Positions 55,115-64,000 of a DNA stretch of 64,000 nt are shown here, one piece after another; positions within the stretch are counted from its first letter, which is position 1, and every line of letters begins with the position of its first letter. Below the pieces are notes generated by a model. That model ran no database searches and was not told the origin of the DNA. It was given only the letters and a program-made list of their open reading frames with translations. Made by a program: the position numbers and the translations under genes. The DNA lies in assembly GCA_018296165.2 (NCBI GenBank), contig JACKQL020000027.1, positions 248,001 through 312,000 on the forward strand, written 5' to 3'. The DNA comes from Termitomyces sp. T153. Lineage: Eukaryota > Basidiomycota > Agaricomycetes > Agaricales > Lyophyllaceae.

Positions 55115-55555
55115 TGTCAGGGGATGTCCCACTTGTTTCCCCTTCTCCTTCTCCAGTTCTTGTCAGATTTGCTCTGCTATAGTTTTCCTTTATTCTCCTT
55201 CCTTTTTCCTATCTATTGGTCCTAGTTTCAGCCCTCAGGCTGCACTGGTTCTCTGTCAATAATTCAGACAAGTGTGGCCCCTTTGACACTGCTACTAGCT
55301 TATGTAACTGCTGACCAATTGCTGACACATCACTTTGATCTTTTTTCTCTGTCATACTGTACAGTTTTTTCTCATGCTTCTGAGGCCTCTGAAGCATCAC
55401 ACCTGGCCTAGGGAATCCCCAGACTTGTTCTCTTTGGATTTCCCTTTGCCAGGTCAGTAGTTATCTCAGTAGACACTGTACAGTACTGAATAGACTTTGG
55501 ATTTCCCTTTGCCAGCTGTGTGATCAAGCCACAGCCTCCAGAGGTTGCCCTTACA
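55115..55555 (+). repeat. Chromovirus 3' LTR (LTR family 3)
   Basis: TGTCAGGGGATG ... GAGGTTGCCCTTACA, 441 bp. The end block CCAGAGGTxxCCCTTACA recurs at 56,420-56,437 just before a gag fragment, so a second copy of this LTR probably ended there. Confidence 0.55.
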
Positions 55556-55619
55556 GAAAATCCTGATGCATTGAGATTACCAAAGGGAGGTTCTCTCAGT
55601 TGTTTAGCAAAAACTTGTT

Positions 55620-56400
55620 CCTGTTGATGACAAGCTTGCCCATTTATGTACTACCAAAGCTTCAATCAACAGACTTCAGGGTGGTCACAAGCCTCACTGC
55701 TGGTAAGTACTCTTTGTATTCCATGGTGCCTCATGAAGCAATTGCTGGGTTTCTGTTGGACAGACAGGTTGCTTCTAAGATGTCAGTGGAGAAGAGGAAG
55801 TGCATTCCTGTTGCTGCATAGTAAGGGTGAGCATCCCATGTGCTTGCATACCATGACTCTTTCAGACCAAAAGACAGAGTAGGTATCAATACTCCACTTG
55901 GACTGGTCACCACCCACTGCCTTGAAGAGCACTTGCTGAATGTCAAAGTGAGTTTGTTCCACTATACCATTAGTGTGCTTGTTGTAGCCTGAGATCCAAA
56001 TGTGGTTCAAGTGGTACTTCTTTGCTATATAGGTGACACCTTTGATGATAGGGGGCCAATTTCAGTAAAAATCTTGCAAAGGGTACCCCAGCAACAGATG
56101 ATGTCTTCAAAGATCCACTTAGCAATATCAGTAGTGTTTTTGCATTGAAGCATGCAGAATTTGGGGTAGTGGATTAGCAAAACAGTGACCTTGGATGATG
56201 TACTTGAACTTGTTAGATGGTGGCATGAACATGGTGTTGACATAGATTTTGCTGAAGAGCAGTGCAGGCATAGCAACAGTTGGTGAAATGAGGACCTTGG
56301 TCATTTGATAAATCTGGCAGAGGTAGCAGGTGCAGATATACCAAGCAATGTTGGTGCTAATGTGGGGCTACCAGAAGCATTCCAGCAGTGCTGCCCTAGT
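55620..56400 (-). pseudogene. Gypsy integrase fragment on minus strand
   Basis: Minus reading gives WIFEDIICCWG, then ISGYNKHTNGIVEQTHFDIQ and VFWSERVMVCKHMGCSP. These match the integrase of the intact gypsy element (LFEEVICRWG, YNSRANGRIERPHWDVRQ, WADRITVRKRFGCSP) but form a different family. CG-type arginine positions read Cys/His/Gln. Several frameshifts. Confidence 0.75.
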
Positions 56401-56579
56401 GGCAAGAAGTCCTCTGTGACCAGAGGTCACCCTTACAGCAGAACAAGTCTCTAGCCTTGGTCTAGGAGCCCCCTTTTCAATTGCCTCAATTACTTGAGGC
56501 AACTGAATTAATTGTTCTAATAACTTGAAGCAACTGAAAGGTTTTGTTCTTTTCCCTCAACCCTGCAAAGACTGCAGCT

Positions 56580-57030
56580 CTTTCCCTCCAAAGACCAAGA
56601 CCAGTATAGTCAAGGAAAGCAGTCCCTAGATGAGTGTATTGCTCTGTTCCATGCACTGATTGAGCAGGCTGGATATCTGGATGGCCTGCAGCTCTGCCTC
56701 ACCTTTCATGGTGGACTCTCATGGATTGTATCAATAGCATGGCCAAGGTGTGCTCTGATGACAAACACATAGACATCTGGTACAAGGTGGCATGTGAACA
56801 GTGGCAGCTGATGGAGCTGAAGCATGAGCTGCAACACATGCAGCATCCCCTGACTGTTTTTTGCCCTCTGGCTGCCTCACAAACAGGTCTGTTTCTGCTA
56901 CATCCTATGTTGCTCCATTCCATGCTCTTCCACCAGCCCCTGTATATCCCCTACCTCAGGGGGTTCTCTTGGACATTGATGCTTCCCAGCAGCAATTCTC
57001 CACTCCCTTGTTGTGTTGACACTGTAAGAG
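56580..57030 (+). pseudogene. Gypsy gag fragment
   Basis: Plus reading gives ECIALFHALIEQAGYLDGLQ, FHGGLSWIVSIAWP and DIWYKVACEQWQLMELKHE, the pattern of chromovirus capsid regions. Truncated at both sides. It follows an LTR-like end at 56,437, consistent with a 5' LTR-gag junction. Confidence 0.6.
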
Positions 57031-57140
57031 GATCACATTGGACTCACCTAGGAGAAAAGCAACAAGAGAAATATATAAAGTGGTGTTTCTGTAGTGTCTT
57101 TGAAGAGGACAGGATCATTCCTTTTATCAATTATCAATGA

Positions 57141-57962
57141 GGGGCACAATGGCTCAGCTGGCACCAGCGTGTCCCCAAGCAGGTCACCTGACTTGTGAGT
57201 GCAAGGTCGGGGTTTCGACTCTGGCTGAGTGCGCCTGTGTGGAAAACACCTTAGACACCACATGGGTTATTTCAATGCTGCCGGAAAGCCACCGCCCGCA
57301 TGTGTTGATTAGGCAGGCTTTGTAGTGCAGGCTGACCAGGACTGACCAATCAGCACATGGTTCAATGAGGCACGGTGACCACCACACTCATGACCAATCA
57401 GAAAAAGAGAAGGTTTCCCCAGTGTGACAGATTTGGGAGAGGGCTAAGGTCTTCACTGACCAAGCAGGTCATGGCGCGGGTAGGTGTGAGGACAGGAGTT
57501 AATAGTTTGATCAGGCTGCTGACATTACTGTGTGGTCCATCGGATGGGTTTGGTGAGGCTAATAACTGTGATTGCCGGTTCAATCGGGTGTCTAGCTAAA
57601 AGGTGCGGCATGTCTGTCACTTGGCAGTCCACTGGCCTATTCCATCGTGGGTTCCAAATCTTGGGATCGATCTTCTGAAGGTAGTGTCTGGGTGTGGGGA
57701 AGGGTTTAGTTGTGAGGCCCTTACTGGTGTGTGGGAGTGGGAGGCTAGAGCTGGCCGAGCACCTCGTTGTAGGACAATACCAGCACACACACAGTGAGCC
57801 CTGCCAAGTACAGCTGGATTTAGAAATTGGGATGGCACGTTAGTGGCAGATGGTATGGGAATTCATGGGAAACTACCCCCAATACATACTGTGGGTCCTA
57901 GGACACAAAGGTCATGTGTAAAATAGGGCTCAAATGAAAATATAAGATCAAATCAAATCAAA
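57141..57962 (+). mobile_element. tRNA-derived SINE with 15-bp target duplication
   Basis: The target duplication ATCAATTATCAATGA is exact at 57,126-57,140 and 57,963-57,977. The element starts with a tRNA-like head: A box TGGCTCAGCTGG (57,150-57,161) and B box GGTTTCGACTC (57,211-57,221). The body of ~730 bp is CpG-normal, unlike both flanks. The 3' end is a simple tail of AATCA repeats. No coding capacity. Long target duplication, pol III boxes and a simple-sequence tail together define a SINE moved by a non-LTR element. It is long for a SINE. Confidence 0.85.
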
Positions 57963-57977
57963 ATCAATTATCAATGA

Positions 57978-58796
57978 TGTACTATCACTTTTAAATGGAG
58001 GATAACTATGGTATAGGAGACATTCCACTAAGTCACACAGCTTCATGGAATGTCTCCCAAGATAAAGGAAACCCAACCCATCCAGCTGGTGTCTACCTCC
58101 CTTTGTCCCAGAATTGCTAGGGTTAGTAATCACATACTAGTGATGTTTCTCACCCAAACTCATCAATATTCTTTGTGGTGCTCAGCTGGTTCACTGCCAG
58201 ACATATTTTCTACCACAGAAGTCAATCCACCAGCCATCTAGATCAGTTGAGTTTACTTTATGTTGGGAGACATTCTGCTAAGCCACACACACAGCTTAAT
58301 AAAACCAACTAGAGGTTGAACTACTAACCAATGGATAAGAAACACTGCTAGTAGCAAGATCATGTAGTAAGTAGATCATTTTAGAGTATAGATAGAGCTG
58401 CATCTGTAAGGCCACTAAGAGACCTCACAACAAAGTAAAGGAGATCCAGCACCATGAAAGTCATGTGACACATGGATAAAAAGGCCGTCTTCATCTTCAT
58501 TGCACTTTATCTAATCATGCATGCAATGAAAGTAAGATTTAGTTATAATTCTACATGTACTTATCCAATTGCACATGCAACAAAGATACCATTGTCCAGT
58601 CTGATTGGGTCTGAGTGAGGCTGCCTGCATAACAGTCTTCCACTTTTTTTTTTGACTTTGATAACAGAATCATGAAATTCTTACACTGCCCCAACTCATT
58701 CCATTGATGCCCACCCCACTCATTACTTGGCAGGAGGCAAGGTGAAGAGCCAACATAATTGCTGTACCACTTATGGCACCCCAGCCAATCACCACC
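57978..58796. other. Repeat-derived sequence, possible LTR of the following gag element
   Basis: TGTTGGGAGACATTC at 58,261 and ATTCTTACA at about 58,685 could bound a ~425-bp LTR. A related copy of the start, with a 12-bp inverted repeat GGAGACATTCCA/TGGAATGTCTCC, lies at 58,016-58,059. No target duplication was found, so this is tentative. Confidence 0.3.
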
Positions 58797-60308
58797 ATGA
58801 GTGGAACACTGTTGGAGACCACCAACAAAAATTTCTGGACACCACCCTTGTCCCCACTCACAGACCTCTGTAGCTCAAAGAGAGCTTGTCAGACTTGACT
58901 CAGATAATGAATGGACACACTTACCACCTGATAGTCAAACACTCTTACTCAGCTCACCACTCCTTGCTGATACATATTGCCATCAATGCTGCTACCACAC
59001 AGATTGACAGCTGATGCCATCCACTATAGACAACCACCTGCTTGTAGAAGTAAAAGTAAACAAGCTAAAAGACTGCCCCATGCTCACACTGGGCCAACTT
59101 GACATCAAAAGATTCCAAGAATAGTTAAATGTGTGCCACCAGTACCTGAAACATTCCAAGAAGAAGCCCAAAAAAATCATGAGATATGTCACTGATGGGA
59201 TGCTAGAACCATGGTTCATAAAGTAGTACCATGCCAACTAGAAACACATCCACACTCTCTCCCTTGATGCATACCTCACAGAGTTTGCCAAATACACATT
59301 GGCATGCAAATGGGAGCAAGGAGTTTAGAATGCCATCCTTGCATTGAACCAGGGAGACAAGACCTTTGCAGACTGGCAGATTGAGATGGAAAACTTGAAT
59401 GCCCTGCTTGTGAACACCAAGTCCCCATTTGCCCAATCCAATGTGGCTCTGCAAGCCCAGCTCAAAGCCAATCTGAACCCAGACTTGCAAGCTGAACTTG
59501 ATGGCACCAACCTCATTGCTGAAATGTTTACTAACTGTGTTCGAGAGGTAGCTGAACTTGATGAGGACCTACAAGAAGAGAACATGTGCATGCAATGCCT
59601 CATCAACACTAACAACACAGCTTGAGCCACTAAACATCAGAAATAGAAACCACTTGCTGAATGCTTATCTGACCCCTCTTTGCATGCTCAGTCCTCACTG
59701 GCAGCCTCAAACTCAGGATCCAACACCCCTGCTCTTTGGCTCTCCAAGCTCATAGAGGACAAGAAGAAAATCTTGAAGGAACACCAGGGCTGCACTTGCT
59801 GCTGCATCCCCTATTGCAACCATGCCAGTGATACCAACAGATGCCCCATAAAGATTGCAAACACCTGGCCAGATCCATGTACACACAAAACAATCATGCT
59901 TGAAATAGCACTAGCTGCCAAGCCAAGAACTATTGCTGAGTATGCATACAAAGATGAGATCCACAATGAAGACACCAACTCATACATCCTCTCTCCTGAT
60001 CCTTCCTTCATGGGCAAACACTTGAAGGCAACACTTGACATCTTTGGGCTCTCCATCTCCTCCTTCCCCCTCCCTGTCATGACACTGCTTGATAATGGTT
60101 GTCCCTCTACAGTGATTAGCAGCAACATGCTGGTAACCCAGCTTGGCCTATGCTGTTTCCCTCTGCCTATGCAGAAGAACAACTTAGCCTTGCTATTGGA
60201 GACACTGTTGAAATGTCAGGAGTATGTGAAATTAGAAGTAATTTCAGAGAGTGGGGCATGGAAATCAAGAGTATTCAAGGCAAAAGTAAATGTTGGTCTA
60301 CCTGTACC
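58797..60308 (+). pseudogene. Gag and aspartic protease of an LTR retrotransposon (disrupted)
   Basis: From ATG 58,798 a gag-like reading (SGTLLETTNKNFW, then RFQE.LNVCHQYLKHSKK, AKYTLACKWEQGV). The open stretch 59,344-59,625 (DWQIEMENLNALLVNTKSPF, LKANLNPDLQAEL) continues it. A zinc-knuckle-like region (EHQGCTCC ... SDTNRCP) and the protease LLDNGCPSTVISSNML (DNG for DSG) follow. Stops at TGG/CGA-type positions are frequent upstream. The protease is cut at 60,308 by an LTR. Confidence 0.75.
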
Positions 60309-61256
60309 TGTCATGACCCACTCCCTAGACCCCAACACCACCCCCAGCCCCCCCAATGCTCCGCCAAACTCCCCAACTCTTGCCCACCCTCCGCGCCCAC
60401 TTTGGGCAACTCCAACACTTCCTTGGCAGACCCCAACAGCTCCTTGATCAACTCTGACACCTTCTCTGCAGCAGTTGATGCATCCCCTGAATTCTCCTGG
60501 ACTCCTGAGGCTTTCCCCGACCCCAGAACAATCCGCTGTCCAACTGATCCCATCAGAATGTCACCACAGCCCGCTCCAAGATCGCACCTGACAACTGTCA
60601 ACTCAGCACAGTTCTGTCAAGCCCACTGCCATATCCTCTGCCCTCTGGAGCTGCCTAGTAGTAGGTATATAAGTCATAGAGTAACTCCTAGTACTGGAGT
60701 CTTGATATTGCATTTACCGGTTTCCTATGTCTTGTCTTTCATCTCATCACTGTCTCTATTTTTAGTTTTGAATCTGTCTCTGTTCTCTGTCTTGTCTCGC
60801 CTCATCTCTGCCTCATCTCGACTGCGTATAGTTCCTTTGTCTTCCTAAGTTCCTTTCATCTCCAATGACAGTACAAACTTTGCATGCGTGCTATGACCCA
60901 AACATTCCTACGACAACCCTGGACCTCGCTCCTGCTTGGCCCAGGAACCCCTCATGTCTTGGTGATCTCCTGTCAAACTCTGGCTCTGCCCCCATCAACC
61001 ACAAAGCCTCTGCTTACCCCACATTCTATTTGCATGCCCATGAACTTGTTCTGGCACCTGTCCAGGTTTGATGACTAGTATACTTGGTCTTAGATGCCCC
61101 CGAGCCACTCTGGACTTGCTCAGACCGCCCCCTAGCTCCCCCTCACAAGTCCCTCCACGCCAATACCAGATGCTTGGTTATAAGCACAGGACATCACATC
61201 TGCCTAGTAAGGACTCGCCAGTGTAGCTGAGCCCCTGTCATCAGCAGAACCTGACA
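60309..61256 (+). mobile_element. LTR, family 1, copy c
   Basis: TGTCATGACCC ... GAACCTGACA, 948 bp, moderately CG-containing. Flanks GTACC and TAATA do not match, so one side has been rearranged. TATA-like GTATATAAGTC near 60,664. Confidence 0.8.
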
Positions 61257-61570
61257 TAATATCAAGACTCCCCCTTACCCCCTTCTCGATGTCTGCATAT
61301 AACCCCATGTACAACCCCGCCGGCTACCTAACTAACGTCTATGGTCGACCAGTACCGGAAAACCCCTATGCCCCGTTCTACCCAGGCCCCCCCACAGATC
61401 AGTATGTCCCTCATCACTGGACTCCTGACCCCAATCAGGCATTCTACACCCCCTCCATCAGCCAAGGAATACCTCCAGGCTGGCGCCACCCTCCCATGTT
61501 CTCTGCCAATGGCAACAATCCCCGTATGTACCCCAGAGAATATTCTGCAGCACTTCCTAACCCTGCCTAC

Positions 61571-62770
61571 TGTCAGGTTCCACTGACCTCAGGGGCTCAG
61601 CTGCACTGGGCGAGTCCTTACTAGGCAGGCATGATCCCCTTGCACTGGCAACCAAACACTTGAAAGCGTTCTGGGCACTGATGGCTTGCGTGGATAGTCG
61701 GTGGGATGTGATCCAGACAGGTCCAGGGAGGTCCAGAGAAGTCGGATTGTGAGGAAATGGGACGGGCTTGGCGGGGTTCAGGCAGAAGACCATATGGGAG
61801 ATTTGTGGATGCAAAGGAGAAGGCGGCTACGCAATCAATGGGAGCGGAGCTGGGGTTTGATGGGAGATCAATTGGGGTTAATGGAGTCCAGGACCGAGCA
61901 AAGAGTGAGGTTCGGACCTGGTGAAAGAGTGTTGGGGTTCATAATTGTAATCGCAGAGTTCATGAGGTTGTTAAGGTTGAGGAAGACTTGGGCACAATGG
62001 CCAGACGGAGTCACCAAGACAGCGTTGGACAAAATGAAATGGAGTCAATATGGAACAAGAGTAGATTCGAGTGGTGATACGAAACGATAACGAGAATGAT
62101 AACGAAATGGAGATAAGACAAGACTGGGAGACTGAGATAAGACTGGGAGATTGAGATAAGACTAGGAGACTGAGATAAGACCGGGAGACTGAGAGTAAGG
62201 AAAACAAAACACAAAACACAAAACACAAGAAGGAAACAATCAGACCATAGGTAACATTAAGCAATATCAAGGCTAGAGTACGAAGAGCTACTCAACATCT
62301 TATATACTGACTACCGGAGAACTTCAGGGTACGTCGGCTGTGGTGGCGGGGCTTGGCGGAGCTCGACGGAGTGGGCGGGTGTCAGTTGCGATTGAGGGTC
62401 AGGCCGCACTGATATGTTGATGGGATCATTTGGGAATGTGGGTTGCCCCGAGATTGTTGTGATACTCTGGAATGGGTCAGAGGAACCAGGGTGTTGAGTT
62501 GATGATGGGTGGCAAAGATCAGGAACAGCGGGGGTGGTTCTTGGGGTTCGGGAGATCCAGGGTAAGTGTCAGTGGCTGCGGGGAAGGCGTCAAAGTTGGC
62601 CAGGAGGCTGTCAGAGTTAGCTGGGGAGGCGTCGGAGTTAGCCGAGGTTGCGTCGGGGCTAACCAAAATAGGCGTGGGGCATGGGCAGAAGTTTGGCGGG
62701 GCATCAGGGGTTTTGGGGAATCGGGAGGTTGCTGGACGATGCGCAGGGGTCCAGGGGACGGGTCATGACA
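61571..62770 (-). mobile_element. Solo LTR, family 1, copy f, TSD CCTAC
   Basis: TGTCAGGTTCC ... GGGTCATGACA, 1,200 bp, flanked by CCTAC at 61,566-61,570 and 62,771-62,775. Rich in CG compared with copies a, b, d and e, so the youngest of the family here. Minus orientation by GTATATAAG near 62,304. Confidence 0.92.
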
Positions 62771-62876
62771 CCTACCTTCCCTCCATCCACTATTATGCAT
62801 ACCCAGTCCCTGCTGCAGCCCCAACCCCTCTGGGGCCTATGGATAATTATTCCCCCCCTTGGATGCCATTCCCCGC

Positions 62877-63940
62877 TGATGAGCCCCAGTTATCGCTGAG
62901 CACCTTTTTCGGCGGTTCGGACTTAGCGGCAGCTGACTACTTCGAATTTGACACAAGTCACAACACTCAGCGCACGGGACTTGGCCCTAGGATTGGACCG
63001 AAGCACAAGACTCTAGTGACCACGAGACTTATCGATCACGGGGAACATCACGCAAAGCCTGGAACATGGGCCTGGACCATCAAGGCCTAGACCCCCTTGG
63101 CGACAATTATTAGTGACCTTAGCGATCCTGGCGACAAAACGGCGTTCCTTTACTATATATGGACATATTACCAGACGCGTACCTTTTTACTATCATTCCC
63201 CTTGTCGAGCTTACCAACATCCCTGAATGGTGTTCTTACTTCAGGTATTGACATCGGACTCGTTCTCTTTTTGGTTCTTATTAGCAATTAGTTGTCGCCA
63301 AGGCCTCACCTATGACTTTTTACTTAGTTACGGACTGACGCCTGGCACGCAACCTAAACACAGTGGCAGACGCCGCCGCTAGTGGCGCTTAATTACTTAC
63401 CTTCCCTTACTATACTTCGAAAACGTATAAATACTGCCTGCACATAGACATCACCCCATCGAATTTTACCATCGAATCACTATCGTATCACTCCCCTATC
63501 TATAAGCTACCAGCTTAAAGGTTTCATTTACCTCATCTCTTTCCCTCATCTCGTCTTTGACCTTGGCTTAGCGACAAGCCTCTTCAACTTCGACCTCGAC
63601 TTAGTGTGGTACCGACTATGGGTGCCAATAAACGTTATTTCAACTTAGTGACGCTAGCAATTGCGGCTAGTGACAAGTTTACGTTCGTCCTTCAATCTCA
63701 ATTTTACTCTTACCGCTGTCTCTCTCCTTTATTCCCCCCCGCCACTGTTTCAGTTTCGCTGCAACTATCGTAAGCAGTGGCGATTCTCTTTGACTTCACT
63801 TCCCCACCACCACTTTTGCTCTAGTTCTCTGGGACGGTTACTGACTCGCCCTCAACTATTAACTTCCTACTGCCAGCTACCCTATCTAGTGACAAGTGTT
63901 AGGTTTCCTGCACGGCACTAGGTGGCATAGGAGCACATCA
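62877..63940 (+). mobile_element. Solo LTR, family 2, copy c, TSD CCGC
   Basis: TGATGAGCCCC ... GGAGCACATCA, 1,064 bp, flanked by CCGC at 62,873-62,876 and 63,941-63,944. TATA-like CGTATAAATACTGCC near 63,425. CG-rich where copies a and b have TG or CA. Confidence 0.92.
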
Positions 63941-64000
63941 CCGCTCAAGCAGCTCCTTCTCCCAGGCAGCAAAGGGTTGAAGCCTATACCCAACAACGCA

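Larger units (their letters stand above)
61289..64000 (+). pseudogene. Proline/tyrosine-rich ORF interrupted by two solo LTRs, runs off the window
   Basis: Three collinear pieces: 61,289-61,570, 62,776-62,876 and 63,945-64,000. Removing each LTR with one target copy joins the pieces in frame (1,205 and 1,068 bp removed). The protein begins MSAYNPMYNPAGYLTN and is rich in P, Y, N and Q (FYPGPPTDQYVPHHW, YYAYPVPAAAPTPLGP, PFPAQAAPSPRQQRVEAY). CpG content is normal. It may be a host gene or the Gag N-terminus of a young retroelement; the continuation lies outside the window. ATG at 61,289 is the first in frame. Confidence 0.65.

Noticed and set aside
57141..57225. Functional tRNA gene
   Set aside because: The A and B boxes are tRNA-like but the head does not form a clean cloverleaf acceptor stem and it begins a long dispersed-element body with target duplication.

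Overview
This is eukaryotic DNA from a filamentous fungus, most likely a mushroom-forming basidiomycete (Agaricomycetes). The signs are GT-AG introns of about 46-80 nt, a multi-intron microsomal P450, a fungal kinase-like gene fragment, PIF1-type Helitrons, Ty3/gypsy, Ty1/copia and non-LTR elements, and strong depletion of CpG restricted to the repeats. Only a handful of stretches look like ordinary host sequence (about 1-1,620, 35,250-44,770 and the ORF starting at 61,289). The rest is layered transposable elements.

Layout. 1-1,626: unassigned unique sequence. 1,627-10,099: two Helitrons joined head to tail on the minus strand, a 1.05 kb passive copy followed by a 7.4 kb RepHel copy with many nonsense codons. 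10,277-10,640: DDE transposase relic. 11,640-13,690 and 33,930-34,320: two halves of one non-LTR retrotransposon (RNase H, C-terminal zinc knuckle), split by a nested stack. The stack is a degraded Copia (about 13,700-33,925) holding a 2,067-bp TRIM-like LTR element (15,099-17,165), a truncated solo LTR (to 19,883), and a second TRIM-like element (20,051-33,751). That second TRIM is itself hit by an apparently intact 10,470-bp Ty3/gypsy element (20,165-30,634) and by another solo LTR (32,180-33,333). 34,549-35,245: reverse transcriptase piece of another non-LTR element. 35,250-44,770: CpG-normal DNA with an intact P450 gene (37,895-40,058, minus) and a kinase-like fragment (43,836-44,331). 44,775-49,964: a third Helitron with a 1.9 kb internal deletion, abutting the tail of a fourth. 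50,127-57,030: solo LTRs and broken gypsy pieces. 57,141-57,962: tRNA-headed SINE with a 15-bp target duplication. 58,800-60,308: gag-protease relic. 61,289-64,000: one proline/tyrosine-rich ORF interrupted twice by solo LTRs, each with exact target duplications and reading through in frame if they are removed.

The most interesting object is the Ty3/gypsy element at 20,165-30,634. Its two 1,092-bp LTRs read as identical. gag, protease and pol lie in three successive frames, joined by two perfect -1 slippery heptamers (GGGTTTT and GGGAAAA). Between pol and the 3' LTR it carries a six-exon gene in antisense orientation (21,470-22,723) whose introns and CpG content are intact. Antisense placement would let a gene keep its introns through an RNA transposition cycle.

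A second theme is mutation at CpG. Where the two long Helitron copies are aligned, one copy has TGA/TGG and the other CAA/CAG at the same arginine codon. This is what independent C-to-T changes on opposite strands of an ancestral CGA/CGG would leave. Young insertions (LTRs at 61,571 and 62,877, the SINE, the antisense cargo) are CpG-normal, so CpG content acts as a relative clock across the window. All identifications are by reading motifs; no database search was run.
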